Shown piece by piece: positions 43,517 to 53,542 of a DNA stretch of 64,000 nucleotides. The DNA comes from an uncultured Alphaproteobacteria bacterium (GTDB lineage: Bacteria; Pseudomonadota; Alphaproteobacteria; HIMB59; GCA-002718135). The DNA lies in the NCBI GenBank assembly GCA_902571865.1, contig CACGDO010000003.1:62001-126000 (forward strand). Reading direction: 5' to 3'. Positions within the stretch are counted from its first letter, which is position 1. The number at the start of each line of letters is the position of its first letter. Below the pieces are notes generated by a model that saw only the letters and a list, made by a program, of their open reading frames with translations, was not told the origin of the DNA and searched no databases. A program made the translations under genes and the position numbers.

Positions 43517-44629
43517 TTAATTGCCAGATAGAATTTTTAATTCTTCAATAACAGCATTTCCCATTTCTTGAGTAGAAATAATTTTTTCTGCTCCATCTTT
43601 AATATCAGCTGTTCTTAGACCTTTTAATAAAACATTCTGTACAGCTTTCTCAACCATTTGACTATCTTCTTGCATATCAAAACTATATTTCAACATCATA
43701 GCAAAGCTCATGATCATTGCTAGAGGATTTGCTTTAGATTGGCCAGCTATATCTGGTGCACTACCATGAACGGGCTCATACATTGCTGCTCTAGTTCCAT
43801 TTTCTTTAACTGGTCCAAGAGCTGCTGAAGGAAGCATTCCTAAAGATCCTGTTAGCATAGCGGCAGTATCACTTAAAAGATCACCAAATAAGTTATCTGT
43901 AAGTATGACATCAAATTGTTTTGGATAACGAACTAACTGCATTGCACAATTATCTGCAAGCATGTGTTCTAAATTAACATCAGAATATTCCTTTTTATGT
44001 AAATCTGTTACAGTTTGTTTCCAAAATAAACCTGTTTCCATTACATTTGATTTTTCTACTGATGTAACTTTATTATTACGCAACTTTGCTAAATCAAATG
44101 CCACTCGTGAAACTCTATTAACTTCTGATGTGGTATATAGTTGAGTATCAACTGCCTTACTTTCAGTATCACTAATTTTTGATATACCTCTTGGTTGCCC
44201 AAAATATACACCACTTGTTAATTCTCTTATTATCAAAATATCTAATCCTTTAACAAGATCAGATTTTAAAGATGATGAATCTGAAAGAGCATCTAAAACA
44301 ACAGCTGGTCTTAGATTGGCAAAGAGATCTAAATCTTTTCTTAATCTTAATAAGGCTGCTTCAGGTCTTTTATCTCTTTCTACATTATCCCATTTAGCAC
44401 CTCCTACCGCACCAAATAATACTGCATCACAATCCATAGCTACTTGCATTGTTTCATCACTTATAGAATTACCTTCTTTATCGTATGCTGTACCCCCAAC
44501 TAATCTTTCAGAAATATCAAAAGATAAAGATTTAGTTTTTTCCATCCAATCAATTATTTTTAACACCTCAGCCATAACTTCATTGCCAATTCCATCACCA
44601 GGTAAAATTAAAATTTTTTTATTACTCAT
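43517..44629 (-). CDS. leuB: 3-isopropylmalate dehydrogenase
   Basis: NAD-dependent oxidative decarboxylase of leucine synthesis, 370 residues. Family marks: [53 protein letters not shown], and [26 protein letters not shown]. Located between leuD and asd, as in alphaproteobacterial leuCDB-asd. Confidence 0.97.
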   Translation of the reverse strand: MSNKKILILPGDGIGNEVMAEVLKIIDWMEKTKSLSFDISERLVGGTAYDKEGNSISDETMQVAMDCDAVLFGAVGGAKWDNVERDKRPEAALLRLRKDLDLFANLRPAVVLDALSDSSSLKSDLVKGLDILIIRELTSGVYFGQPRGISKISDTESKAVDTQLYTTSEVNRVSRVAFDLAKLRNNKVTSVEKSNVMETGLFWKQTVTDLHKKEYSDVNLEHMLADNCAMQLVRYPKQFDVILTDNLFGDLLSDTAAMLTGSLGMLPSAALGPVKENGTRAAMYEPVHGSAPDIAGQSKANPLAMIMSFAMMLKYSFDMQEDSQMVEKAVQNVLLKGLRTADIKDGAEKIISTQEMGNAVIEELKILSGN

Positions 44630-44635
44630 TTTTGA

Positions 44636-45238
44636 CTACACTATCCAAGGTTGGACACTGTGTATTTTTTCTTCGTGAACATCAATTTTTTTATTTTTTT
44701 GGAGTGTCAAACCAATATCATCCAAACCTTCTAGCAAGCATTTTTTTCGAAATGCATCAATTTCAAATTCTATTGTTTTATCATTTTGATAAGTGATTTT
44801 TTGATTTTCTAAATCAACTGAAACATTATTTTTATTTTCTGCTTCGTTCATTAATATGTCTACATTTTGTTGATCTAACTTAATTGGCAGAATTCCATTT
44901 TTAAAACAATTATTATAGAAAATATCTGCAAAGCTTGGTGCAATTATCGACTTAAAACCAAAATCTAAAAGTGACCACGGTGCATGCTCTCTGCTTGATC
45001 CACAACCAAAATTTGCCCCAGCAATTAAAATTTTTGAAGTTTTATAAGGATCCCAGTTAAGAACAAAATCATTCTTTATGTTACCTTGAATATCGTATCT
45101 TAATTCATGAAATAAGTTTTTCCCTAAACCAGATCTCTTTATTGTTTTCAAAAATTGTTTTGGAATAATCATATCGGTATCGACATTAATCATTGGTAAT
45201 GGCGCAGGGATACCAATTATTGTTTTAAATGATTCCAT
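44636..45238 (-). CDS. leuD: 3-isopropylmalate dehydratase small subunit
   Basis: Swivelling small subunit of isopropylmalate isomerase, 200 residues. [37 protein letters not shown] and [21 protein letters not shown] are typical. No gap separates it from leuC; leuB follows after 6 bp. Confidence 0.96.
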   Translation of the reverse strand: MESFKTIIGIPAPLPMINVDTDMIIPKQFLKTIKRSGLGKNLFHELRYDIQGNIKNDFVLNWDPYKTSKILIAGANFGCGSSREHAPWSLLDFGFKSIIAPSFADIFYNNCFKNGILPIKLDQQNVDILMNEAENKNNVSVDLENQKITYQNDKTIEFEIDAFRKKCLLEGLDDIGLTLQKNKKIDVHEEKIHSVQPWIV

Positions 45239-46642
45239 TTATAAATCCTCTACTGTTGCAAAAGAACCTTTGATTGCAGAGGCAGCAGCTATTGCAGGAC
45301 TAACAAGATGTGTTCTACCTTCTCTGCCTTGTCTACCTTCAAAATTTCTATTTGATGTTGATGCACATCTTTCTTGCGGTTTTAGTTGGTCAGGATTCAT
45401 AGCTAAACACATGGAGCACCCTGGCTCTCTCCAATCAAATCCTGCTTCAATAAAAATTTTATCTAAACCTTCTTCTTCAGCTTGTTTTTTAACTAGACCT
45501 GAACCAGGAACGATCATTGAGTCTACAGAAACTTTTTTGCCTTCTACAACTTTAGCAACTTCTCTCAAATCCTCAATTCTTCCATTAGTGCAAGAACCAA
45601 TAAACACTTTATCAATTTTAATTTTTTGTATTTCTTGTTGGGGTTCTAAACCCATATATTCAAGAGAACGTTCCATAGCCTTCTTTCTATTTGGATTACT
45701 TTCTTCTTGAGGATTTGGTACTATACCATTTATAGCAACAACGTCTTGTGGGCTTGTGCCCCAAGTAATTTGTGGTGAAATATCTTCAGCATTAATTAAA
45801 ATTTCTTCATCATATTTTGCGCCCTCATCAGATGGAAGAGATTTCCAAAATTCTAGAGCTTTATACCAATTATCTCCTGATGGAGCGTACGGTCTACCTT
45901 TAATATATTCAAAAGTTTTTTCGTCAGGAGCAATTAAACCAGCTCTAGCTCCTGCTTCAATACTCATATTGCAGATTGTCATTCTTCCTTCCATAGAAAG
46001 GGAAGAGATTGCATTGCCAGCATATTCGATAACATAACCAGTTCCACCAGCTGTTCCTATCTTTCCTATGATATGAAGGATAATGTCTTTTGCTGTAACA
46101 CCTAAGTTTAATTTACCTTCAACAGAAATTCGCATATTCTTTGCAGGTTTTTGAATCAAGGTCTGAGTAGCTAATACATGTTCAACCTCACTAGTACCAA
46201 TACCAAAGGCTAATGCGCCAAATGCTCCATGTGTTGCTGTATGACTATCACCACAAACTATTGTCATACCTGGTTGAGTAATACCTTGTTCTGGTCCAAC
46301 TATATGAACTATACCTTGTCTGCTATCTAATAATGGAAAAAGTGTAACATCAAAATCTTTGCAATTTTTTTCTAGTGTTTCAACTTGTATTCTACTTTCT
46401 TTATTTTCTATACCTTTAGATCTATCTGAGGTTGGAACATTGTGATCAGCTACAGCAAAAGTACTTTCAGGTCTTCTAACTTTACGATTATTATTTCTCA
46501 AACCTTCAAATGCTTGAGGGCTCGTAACTTCATGAACAAGATGTCTATCAATATATATAAGACAAGTTCCATCTTCTTGTCTATCGACAAGATGATGTTC
46601 CCAAATTTTATCAAAAAGAGTTTTAGGATTATTTATTTTCAT
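45239..46642 (-). CDS. leuC: 3-isopropylmalate dehydratase large subunit
   Basis: [4Fe-4S] isomerase subunit, about 467 residues. I use the ATG at 46642, where the product opens [17 protein letters not shown]; this start lies inside the last codons of rplS (14 bp). The frame extends to 46687 in the rplS tail. [33 protein letters not shown] (in conserved blocks), [14 protein letters not shown] and [13 protein letters not shown] supply the three cluster cysteines. Confidence 0.96.
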   Translation of the reverse strand: MKINNPKTLFDKIWEHHLVDRQEDGTCLIYIDRHLVHEVTSPQAFEGLRNNNRKVRRPESTFAVADHNVPTSDRSKGIENKESRIQVETLEKNCKDFDVTLFPLLDSRQGIVHIVGPEQGITQPGMTIVCGDSHTATHGAFGALAFGIGTSEVEHVLATQTLIQKPAKNMRISVEGKLNLGVTAKDIILHIIGKIGTAGGTGYVIEYAGNAISSLSMEGRMTICNMSIEAGARAGLIAPDEKTFEYIKGRPYAPSGDNWYKALEFWKSLPSDEGAKYDEEILINAEDISPQITWGTSPQDVVAINGIVPNPQEESNPNRKKAMERSLEYMGLEPQQEIQKIKIDKVFIGSCTNGRIEDLREVAKVVEGKKVSVDSMIVPGSGLVKKQAEEEGLDKIFIEAGFDWREPGCSMCLAMNPDQLKPQERCASTSNRNFEGRQGREGRTHLVSPAIAAASAIKGSFATVEDL

Positions 46643-47234
46643 CCGATTTATTTTCGGCTGCTTTTTCCTCTTCTTTACTAGATTCATCTGCAGCTTCTGC
46701 TTTAGATTCTTCTGCTGGTTTGGCTTCTGTTTCTTCTGCTTTTGTCTCTGCTTGTTTTGCTTCTACCTCTTCAGCTTTTGGTTCCTTTGCAGCATTTGTA
46801 TCTGTATCTGCAGTTTTTGTTTCTTCTACCGGTGGAGCCTCCTCTATATATTCATATTGATCAGCTTCATCGCCCCTATCTTTATCTGCTATCCTAGCTT
46901 TCTTTCCAGATAATTCTCTTAGATAATATAGCTTAGCTCTTCTTACATCACCTTTTCTAACAACTTCAATTTTTTCTACTAATGGACTAAATATAGGGAA
47001 TACTCTTTCAACACCTTCGCCATGAGATATTTTTCTCACAGTAAAGTTAGAGTTTACTGAATTATTTTTCCTTGCAATACAAATACCTTCAAATGCTTGA
47101 AGTCTCGACTTACTTCCCTCTGTAATTCTTACAGTAACTTTTAGAGTATCACCTGGACGAAAAGCAGGAACTCTTTTTTTTGAAGTTAACTTTTCAATTT
47201 GTTGTTTTTCAAATGTCTCCAATAAATTACTCAT
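46629..47234 (-). CDS. rplS: 50S ribosomal protein L19 with acidic Ala/Glu/Lys tail
   Basis: L19 lies at the 30S-50S interface. The first 120 or so residues are ordinary L19 ([50 protein letters not shown]). Beyond residue 125 a tail of about 75 residues is composed of Glu, Ala, Lys, Thr and Pro, such as [19 protein letters not shown]; it is rich in acidic residues and surely disordered. Bacterial L19 usually ends around residue 115-130. The tail shares wording with that of rpsP. Its 3' end contains the leuC start. Confidence 0.96.
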   Translation of the reverse strand: MSNLLETFEKQQIEKLTSKKRVPAFRPGDTLKVTVRITEGSKSRLQAFEGICIARKNNSVNSNFTVRKISHGEGVERVFPIFSPLVEKIEVVRKGDVRRAKLYYLRELSGKKARIADKDRGDEADQYEYIEEAPPVEETKTADTDTNAAKEPKAEEVEAKQAETKAEETEAKPAEESKAEAADESSKEEEKAAENKSDENK

Positions 47235-47235
47235 T

Positions 47236-47934
47236 TTATATTTCCTTTTTATAAAGATCTGGTCTTAATTCTTTAGTTTTTTCAACCGATTTTTCTTTTC
47301 TCCATTTATCAATTTTTTCATGATGACCTGATGTTAAAACATCTGGAACTTCATGTTTATTTCCCTGAATATCTTCCCAGGTTTGTGGTCTGGTATAATG
47401 AGGATATTCAAGCAAATTATTAGAAAAAGATTCTTCTAATAAACTTTGTGGTTGCCCTAATACTCCAGGAATGAGACGAATACAACCTTCAACTAACACC
47501 TGGGCAGCAATCTCACCGCCAGAAAGGACATAATCACCGATACTTATTTCCTGAAAATTAAGAATTTCTATAGCTCTTTGGTCAACCCCTTCAAATCTAC
47601 CGCATAAAATAAGCATTTCATCATATTTTGATAGATTATTAAGTTTGGCTTGAAATAATTTCTGACCTGATGGTGTTAGAAAAATTTTACAGTAATTATC
47701 TGTTTTGAAAGTGATTGAATTTAATGCTTTTTCAATAACATCTGGACGAATAACCATTCCAGGGCCTCCTCCAAAAGGTTCATCATCAACACTTCCTCTT
47801 TTGTCAATTCCAAAATTATGTAGATTGACTATCTCGAGAGAAAATTTTTTATTGTTTAATGCATTACCGATTACAGAATATCCTAGTGAACCAGGAAACA
47901 TCTCAGGATAGCAGGTTAAAATTACTACTCTCAT
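47236..47934 (-). CDS. trmD: tRNA (guanine-37 N1)-methyltransferase
   Basis: SAM-dependent methylation of G37 next to the anticodon. The ATG at 47934 is one base past the rimM stop and gives the usual start [15 protein letters not shown]; an upstream TTG at 47943 is less likely. Knot-type SPOUT motifs [46 protein letters not shown] and PHYTRPQTW are complete. Part of the rpsP-rimM-trmD-rplS operon. Confidence 0.96.
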   Translation of the reverse strand: MRVVILTCYPEMFPGSLGYSVIGNALNNKKFSLEIVNLHNFGIDKRGSVDDEPFGGGPGMVIRPDVIEKALNSITFKTDNYCKIFLTPSGQKLFQAKLNNLSKYDEMLILCGRFEGVDQRAIEILNFQEISIGDYVLSGGEIAAQVLVEGCIRLIPGVLGQPQSLLEESFSNNLLEYPHYTRPQTWEDIQGNKHEVPDVLTSGHHEKIDKWRKEKSVEKTKELRPDLYKKEI

Positions 47935-47935
47935 T

Positions 47936-48442
47936 TTAATCAAGAATACCAGGTATTGGATCAGCTATGATTTCTTTTTTATTAATATTAACTGATAAAA
48001 TATTTGTTTTATCGAAAGGTATAAGAGTAAGTTTGGTATTATATTTGACTTCTAATAGATCACCTGCCCCAAAATTTTGAACACTTAAAACTTTTCCAAT
48101 ACTAGTGTTGTCTTTCAAGAAAATCATGCATTCGATTAGATCGTTTATGTAAAACTCATTATCTTTTGTTTTTGGAAAAAATTTCTTATTTGAAAAAATT
48201 TTTTTACCTTTAAGCTCTAAAACATCTTCTCTAGAAAAGTATTTTTCAACTTGAACAACACACTTATTATTTTTGAATAAAATATTTTTAAAATTCCAAG
48301 CAACTGAACCATCAAAATTATAATAGTTTTTTAAATTTTTAAAAACTTCAAACGAGGTAGTCATCATATTAACTTTTATTTCACCTTTTAATCCTAAAGG
48401 AGATCCAAACTGACCAACAAGAATAATATCTTTATTACTCAA
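47936..48442 (-). CDS. rimM: Ribosome maturation factor RimM
   Basis: Assists 30S head assembly through S19. The 168-residue chain starts with the IILVGQFGSPLGLKGEIKV segment, and the C-terminal PRC-barrel half has FYINDLIECM and IPFDKTNILSVN, ending DPIPGILD. Overall divergent, but position between rpsP and trmD confirms it. Confidence 0.92.
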   Translation of the reverse strand: MSNKDIILVGQFGSPLGLKGEIKVNMMTTSFEVFKNLKNYYNFDGSVAWNFKNILFKNNKCVVQVEKYFSREDVLELKGKKIFSNKKFFPKTKDNEFYINDLIECMIFLKDNTSIGKVLSVQNFGAGDLLEVKYNTKLTLIPFDKTNILSVNINKKEIIADPIPGILD

Positions 48443-48456
48443 AGCAAAAATTGATT

Positions 48457-48969
48457 TTATTCTTTTTTAGCTTCTGCTTCTTCTGCTTTTGGTTCCTCAG
48501 CAGGTTGTGCATCTTCAGCTGGCTTAGCTTCTGCTTCTTCTGCTTTTGGTTCCTCAGCAGGTTGTGCATCTTCAGCTGGCTTAGCTTCTGCTTCTTCTGC
48601 TTTTGGTTCTTCTGTTGCAGCTTTCGCAGCTTCTTCTTTTTCTTTAGCAGCAGCTAAACGTTCCTGTGCTTTTTTCTTTGGTAGATGTTTTTTTGTTTTT
48701 TCAGTAATAACTGGTTTTTCCATCACACCAAGATTGCTAAGAAATATAGAGATTCTATCTGATGGTTTTGCTCCTTTTGCAATCCATTCCTTAGCTTTGT
48801 CTAAATCCATTTTAACTCTATCAGCGTTATCCTTTGGAAGCATTGGGTTATAAGTTCCAATTTGATCTATAAATTTTCCATCTCTAGCTCTTCTAGAGTC
48901 AGCAACTACTATTCTATAAAATGGTCTTTTCTTTGTGCCACCTCTTGATAATCTTATTCTTACTGGCAT
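48457..48969 (-). CDS. rpsP: 30S ribosomal protein S16 with repeat-built acidic tail
   Basis: S16 is a 30S body protein. Residues 1-80 are conventional ([42 protein letters not shown]). After residue 100 an Ala/Glu/Lys tail of about 65 residues follows, formed mainly by two exact 19-residue units and part of a third ([19 protein letters not shown]), encoded by a 57-bp DNA repeat. S16 is generally 80-100 residues, up to about 165 in some alphaproteobacteria. Starts 12 bp after ffh. Confidence 0.97.
   Translation of the reverse strand: MPVRIRLSRGGTKKRPFYRIVVADSRRARDGKFIDQIGTYNPMLPKDNADRVKMDLDKAKEWIAKGAKPSDRISIFLSNLGVMEKPVITEKTKKHLPKKKAQERLAAAKEKEEAAKAATEEPKAEEAEAKPAEDAQPAEEPKAEEAEAKPAEDAQPAEEPKAEEAEAKKE
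48468..48609. repeat. 57-bp tandem repeat inside rpsP
   Basis: The segment starting at 48468 recurs at 48525 and, partly, at 48582: two full copies and about 28 bases of a third, essentially identical. The period is a multiple of three and codes for a 19-residue Ala/Glu/Pro unit, so copy number can change without a frameshift. Confidence 0.92.
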
Positions 48970-48981
48970 TTTATTTCCTTT

Positions 48982-50346
48982 CTAATTTATGTTTGGAGGA
49001 AGATTTCCTTGTAATTTTTGCATTAAATCACTGGGAATTCCTCCTTTGCCCATTGATTTCATTCTCTTCATCATTTTTTGTGATTGGAGAAACTGTTTTA
49101 ATAACCTGTTAACATCTTGAACTTTTGTTCCAGATCCTTTTGAAATTCTAATTTTACGTGAAGCCTTGATAATATCTGGATCAGCCCTTTCTTTTTTTGT
49201 CATTGAACTAATTATAGCTATTTGTTTATCAATCATTGAATTAGAAATTTTATTTTCTGCCATTAACTTCTGTGCCTTTGAAACACCTGGCATCATAGAA
49301 AGTAAACCGGAGACTCCACCCATTTTACCCATTTGCTTTAATTGATTGGCAAAATCTTCAAGATCAAATTTTCCTTTAGCGATCTTTTTTGCCATATCCT
49401 CCATTTCTTCTTTATCTATATTTTCTGCAGCCTTTTCGACAAGAGATACAATATCTCCCATACCTAAAATTCTTTGTGCAATTCTTTCAGGATGGAAAGG
49501 TTCAAAATTTTCTATTTTTTCACCTAGTCCTATAAATTTTATAGGAGAGTTTGTTATCGATTTGATTGATAGTGCTGCACCACCCCTGCTATCTCCATCT
49601 ATTCGAGTTAAAATTGATCCAGTAATATTTATTGCATCACTAAAACTTTTAGCTACATTTGCAGCGTCTTGTCCTGTTAGAGCATCTGCTACTAATAATG
49701 TTTCGTCAGGTTTAAACTTATTTTCAATTTCTATTAATTCACTCATTAACTTTTTATCTACAACTTGTCGTCCAGCAGTATCTAAAATAAGAATATCAAA
49801 TAAATTTTTTTGAGCATAGTCTATGGAATCATCAACGATCTTACTGGGTGATGATAGATTGTGACTAAAGAAATCTGAGCCGGTTTCTTCAGCTAACACT
49901 TTTAATTGTTCTTGTGCTGCTGGTCGATAAATATCTGCTGATGCTAGTAAAATTTTTTTATTTGAAGATTTCTTTAACAAATAGGAAAGTTTGGCAATTG
50001 ATGTTGTTTTCCCAGATCCCTGTAATCCACAAAACAATATTTTAGTTAATTGAGAAGAAGATAAATTTAGAGATTTATTTTCTGATCCAAGAATTTTCAC
50101 AAGCTCATCTTGCACAAGCTTTATGATCATTTGATCTGGCTTAACAGATTTGAGAATTTCTTTTCCTAAAATGTTTGACTTGATGGAATTTATAAATTCT
50201 TTTACTACAACTAAGGAAACATCTGCCTCTAAGAGAGCAATTCTAATTTCACGTAATGTAACTTCAAGATCTGTTTCTGATATAACAGCCTTACCTCGAA
50301 TACTTTGAACAATTTTTTCAAATTTTGTGTTCAGTGTATCAAACAT
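48982..50346 (-). CDS. ffh: Signal recognition particle protein Ffh
   Basis: SRP54 homologue that brings ribosomes making membrane proteins to FtsY. I use the ATG at 50346 (MFDTLNTKFEK), the standard N-terminus; the frame runs on to 50406. About 454 residues: N domain, G domain with GLQGSGKTT (about 108-116), DTAGRQ, TRIDGDSRGGAALS, and a methionine-rich M domain from about 320 (MKRMKSMGKGG). A GGAG Shine-Dalgarno lies 5-8 bases before the ATG. The ffh-rpsP-rimM-trmD-rplS order is conserved. Confidence 0.97.
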   Translation of the reverse strand: MFDTLNTKFEKIVQSIRGKAVISETDLEVTLREIRIALLEADVSLVVVKEFINSIKSNILGKEILKSVKPDQMIIKLVQDELVKILGSENKSLNLSSSQLTKILFCGLQGSGKTTSIAKLSYLLKKSSNKKILLASADIYRPAAQEQLKVLAEETGSDFFSHNLSSPSKIVDDSIDYAQKNLFDILILDTAGRQVVDKKLMSELIEIENKFKPDETLLVADALTGQDAANVAKSFSDAINITGSILTRIDGDSRGGAALSIKSITNSPIKFIGLGEKIENFEPFHPERIAQRILGMGDIVSLVEKAAENIDKEEMEDMAKKIAKGKFDLEDFANQLKQMGKMGGVSGLLSMMPGVSKAQKLMAENKISNSMIDKQIAIISSMTKKERADPDIIKASRKIRISKGSGTKVQDVNRLLKQFLQSQKMMKRMKSMGKGGIPSDLMQKLQGNLPPNIN

Positions 50347-50366
50347 AAATCTCCAATAGCCTTTTA

Positions 50367-50397
50367 ACTCCAGGGCACGAAACTCGTGGGCTAGAGT
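50367..50397 (-). promoter_or_regulatory. Leader hairpin of ffh
   Basis: On the minus strand, ACTCTAG-CC-CACGA, loop GTT, TCGTG-CC-CTGGAGT forms a 12-bp hairpin (one G-U pair) with a symmetrical CC/CC internal loop, ending 20 nt before the ffh ATG. No T-run follows, so it is not a terminator. Part of its 5' strand (TAGCC) can alternatively pair with GGCTA (50356-50360), just upstream of the ribosome-binding site. A role in ffh translation control is inferred. Confidence 0.55.
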
Positions 50398-50543
50398 ACC
50401 TATCACAATTGTAACAAGCTCAATTCGTTTACAAATATAGGATTTGTTGGTGACCCTCTATTAGCTGAATAATTGAAAGTCAAGTATTCTTAAATTTCCC
50501 ATATTTACTGAGATTTATCGATAAATTAGGTTATAAAACAAAT

Positions 50544-51362
50544 ATGCTAAAAGTAGACTTTATAAAAATGCATGGACTTGGGAATGATTTTGTTATCATA
50601 GATAAAAGGTCTAACAATATCGCAATTACGGAAGATATTATTAAAAGACTCAGTGACAGAAGAACTGGGGCAGGGTGTGATCAATTAATCACAATTAATA
50701 ATACAAGTAATCAAATTGCTGATGTTGAAATTGAAATTTTTAATCCTGGTGGTGATAGAGCCGAAGCTTGTGGTAATGGAACGCGCTGCGTGGCAAAAAT
50801 ACTATTTAATGAAGATTCAAATAAAGAAATTTTAAAAATTCAATCTGATGCAGGCATATTAGAATCAAAAAAAATAGATAACAATATAAGTGTCAACATG
50901 GGTTCAATAAAAAATACTTGGGATAAAATTCCTTTAAGTAAAGAAGTTGATACAATGAATATACCAATTTCAATTGATGGATATAGTAATGGAGTTGCTG
51001 TTAATGTAGGTAATCCACATGTAGTTTTTTTTGGAAAATCGATCAAAGATACAGATCTTGAAAGTATAGGTCCTAGAATAGAAAATCATGAGCTCTTTCC
51101 AAAAAAAACTAATGTTGAAATAGTTGAAGTTATTAATTCAAATTTAATTGAAATGAGAGTTTGGGAACGTGGAGTTGGAATCACGTTAGCTTGTGGTAGT
51201 GGTGCCTGTGCGGCTGTATATGCGGCGTGGAAAAAAGGATTGATTGAAAATAACGCTGAAGTGAAACTTGAAAAAGGTTCACTGCACATAAATATAATTA
51301 ATAATGAATCTATTATGACAGGGCCTGCAGAAATAAGTTATCGGGGTAGTTTAGAAATATAA
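50544..51362 (+). CDS. dapF: Diaminopimelate epimerase
   Basis: Converts LL- to meso-diaminopimelate for lysine and peptidoglycan. The 272-residue protein carries KMHGLGNDFVIID, FNPGGDRAEACGNGTRC with the first catalytic cysteine, VNVGNPHVVFF, VWERGVGITLACGSGACA with the second. Divergent from ffh with a 197-bp gap. Begins the dapF-mtaB-ftsY-yciB run, a common alphaproteobacterial order. Confidence 0.97.
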   Translation: MLKVDFIKMHGLGNDFVIIDKRSNNIAITEDIIKRLSDRRTGAGCDQLITINNTSNQIADVEIEIFNPGGDRAEACGNGTRCVAKILFNEDSNKEILKIQSDAGILESKKIDNNISVNMGSIKNTWDKIPLSKEVDTMNIPISIDGYSNGVAVNVGNPHVVFFGKSIKDTDLESIGPRIENHELFPKKTNVEIVEVINSNLIEMRVWERGVGITLACGSGACAAVYAAWKKGLIENNAEVKLEKGSLHINIINNESIMTGPAEISYRGSLEI

Positions 51363-51365
51363 TTT

Positions 51366-52625
51366 ATGAAAAATAAAAACTACATAGTCAATCTAGGTTG
51401 TAGATTGAATATTTATGAAGGTGAAATTATTAAAAACCATCTTAGAACAAATAATTTAAATAATGTTACAGTCATAAACTCATGTGCAGTAACTGAAGAA
51501 GCTGAGAAAAAAGTTTCTTATGAAATTAGAAAGGCAAAAAAAAATTTTCCTAATAATAAAATAGTAGTTACAGGATGTGCGGCTCAAATCAATCCATTAA
51601 AATATAAAGATTTAAAAGAAGTAGACTCAGTAATTGGAAACACAGAAAAATTAGAAACTTTAACGTGGAAAAATATCGATCAGTCTAAAAATCTTAAAGT
51701 AGGAAATATATTAGAAGAAAGTAAAACAGTACCTAATTCAATTGAAAAATTTGAAGGAAAATCGAGAGCTTATATTGAAATACAACAAGGTTGTAACCAT
51801 CGCTGTACTTTTTGTATTATTCCATTTGGCAGGGGCAATAATAGAAGTGTACCTGCTGGAGAGATAGTAAATAAAATAAAAAAAATTGTTAGCAATGGAT
51901 ATAATGAAGTAGTCTTAACAGGAGTAGATATAACTGATTATGGAAAAGATCTTCCCGCAAAACCTACTTTTTCTAATTTAATTAAAAGAATTCTAAAATT
52001 AGTACCTGAATTAAGACAGCTGCGCTTGTCTTCAATTGACTGCGCTGAAATAGACGAAGATTTTTGGGATGTTTTAAAGGACGAAAGATTGATGCCTCAT
52101 TTTCATATAAGTTTACAAGCTGGAAACAATTTAATTTTGAAAAGAATGAAAAGAAGACATTCAAGGGAAATGGCAATTAATTTTTGTAAGAAAGTTTTAT
52201 CTATTAGGAAAGATGCAACATTTGGTGCTGATATAATTGCCGGTTTTCCAACAGAAACGGAAACAATGTTTCTAGATTCAATCAAACTAGTTGATGAGTG
52301 TAATTTAACTCATCTTCATATTTTTCCTTATTCACCAAGAGAAAATACTCCTGCATCTAGAATGCCTCAAGTTCAAAAAAATATTATCAAAGATAGAGCA
52401 AGAAGACTTAGAGAAAGAGGTATGGAAAAATTAAAACAACATTTAAAAAAAAATATTGGAAAGAAGGAACAAATTTTAATTGAAAGTAGAAAAGAAAATT
52501 TTTCAATTGGAAAAGATCAGCATTTTTTAAAAGTAAAACTTGAAGAAGAGTTTAAAGAGGGAAATATAGTTTCCTGTATATACACAGGCATAGAAAATGA
52601 TACGTTGTTAGCAAGAATAGCATGA
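51366..52625 (+). CDS. mtaB: tRNA t6A37 methylthiotransferase MtaB
   Basis: Radical-SAM enzyme adding a methylthio group to t6A37 of ANN-decoding tRNAs. The 419-residue protein has the N-terminal UPF0004 domain with three cluster cysteines (C12 in NLGCRLN, C40, C71 in TGCAAQ), the radical-SAM motif CNHRCTFCIIPFGRG (C143, C147, C150), ADIIAGFPTET and a TRAM-like C-terminal region. NLGCRLN instead of GC.xN identifies the MtaB rather than MiaB branch. ftsY starts inside its last codons (ATGA). Confidence 0.94.
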   Translation: MKNKNYIVNLGCRLNIYEGEIIKNHLRTNNLNNVTVINSCAVTEEAEKKVSYEIRKAKKNFPNNKIVVTGCAAQINPLKYKDLKEVDSVIGNTEKLETLTWKNIDQSKNLKVGNILEESKTVPNSIEKFEGKSRAYIEIQQGCNHRCTFCIIPFGRGNNRSVPAGEIVNKIKKIVSNGYNEVVLTGVDITDYGKDLPAKPTFSNLIKRILKLVPELRQLRLSSIDCAEIDEDFWDVLKDERLMPHFHISLQAGNNLILKRMKRRHSREMAINFCKKVLSIRKDATFGADIIAGFPTETETMFLDSIKLVDECNLTHLHIFPYSPRENTPASRMPQVQKNIIKDRARRLRERGMEKLKQHLKKNIGKKEQILIESRKENFSIGKDQHFLKVKLEEEFKEGNIVSCIYTGIENDTLLARIA

Positions 52626-53542
52626 GTTTGTTCTCAATATTTAAAGATAAGTTAAGTAAAACTTCAAATATACTTTCTTTTAATATTTTAGAGATTTTAA
52701 AAAACAAAAAAATAGATGATTTAACTTTAGAAGAATTAGAAAATGTTCTTATTTCATCTGATATTAGTTTGGATGTTGTAAATCAGCTAATAGATTCTAT
52801 AAAAAAAATAAAAATTTCAAATGATGATGGAATAAAAAATGTACTAGAAATCTTAGCTCAAAATATAGAAAGTATATTACTTCCAAGAGAACATGTTCTG
52901 ATAAATGAAAAAAATGATGAAAAAAAAATATTAATATTCGTTGGAGTAAACGGAAGTGGAAAGACAACCACTATTGGTAAAATTGCAAATAAAATTTTAT
53001 TAAATAAAAAAATTCTGATTGCAGCTTGTGATACATTTAGGGCAGCAGCTGTTGAGCAGTTGGAAAATTGGGCTAAAAAAAATAATAATGGTTTTATTGC
53101 TGGAAAAAGTAATCAAGATCCAGCAAGCGTAGCGTATCAGGCAACTGAAGAATTTGGAAAAGAAAATTATGATTTTTTACTTATAGATACTGCTGGAAGA
53201 CTATCAAATAATACTAACCTCATTAATCAACTAATTAAATTGAAGAATGTTATCTCAAAAGTTAATTCCTCTTTTAATATTGAAACTGTGTTAGTTTTAG
53301 ATGGCACGAATGGTTCGAACATGATTAAGCAAGTGGAAATCTTTGGGAATGAACTTAATGTATCAAGTCTTATAATAACTAAATTGGATGGAACAGCAAA
53401 AGGTGGAGCATTAATTTCAATTGCAAATAAATTTGAAATCCCTATAAGTTATGTTGGTCTTGGAGAAAGTATTGAGGACCTGGTAACCTTTAATTCTCAA
53501 AACTTTGCTAGATCTATTTTAAACCTAGAAGAACAAAAATGA
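52622..53542 (+). CDS. ftsY: Signal recognition particle receptor FtsY
   Basis: GTPase receptor for SRP at the inner membrane. The 306-residue protein has a minimal N domain with no acidic A domain, then the NG core: FVGVNGSGKTTTIGKIA (Walker A, near 108-115), ACDTFRAAAVEQLE, LIDTAGRL, TKLDGTAKGG and YVGLGESIEDL. Overlaps mtaB and yciB by 4 bp each, so it is translated within a coupled operon. Its partner Ffh lies 2.3 kb away on the other strand. Confidence 0.96.
   Translation: MSLFSIFKDKLSKTSNILSFNILEILKNKKIDDLTLEELENVLISSDISLDVVNQLIDSIKKIKISNDDGIKNVLEILAQNIESILLPREHVLINEKNDEKKILIFVGVNGSGKTTTIGKIANKILLNKKILIAACDTFRAAAVEQLENWAKKNNNGFIAGKSNQDPASVAYQATEEFGKENYDFLLIDTAGRLSNNTNLINQLIKLKNVISKVNSSFNIETVLVLDGTNGSNMIKQVEIFGNELNVSSLIITKLDGTAKGGALISIANKFEIPISYVGLGESIEDLVTFNSQNFARSILNLEEQK

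Noticed and set aside
45270..45710. 146-codon plus-strand ORF opposite leuC
   Set aside because: Antisense to conserved leuC catalytic blocks; no homology recognised.
48468..48609. Regular 57-bp repeats as a possible CRISPR array or intergenic repeat
   Set aside because: Copies are contiguous without spacers, lie in frame inside rpsP and encode a 19-residue unit.
48451..48657. Plus-strand ORF with hydrophobic Phe/Cys-rich repeats
   Set aside because: It is the antisense reading of the rpsP tail repeat; no start signal and the composition is an artefact of Ala/Glu codons read backwards.
49346..49813. 155-codon plus-strand ORF opposite ffh
   Set aside because: Shadow of the well conserved ffh G and M domains.
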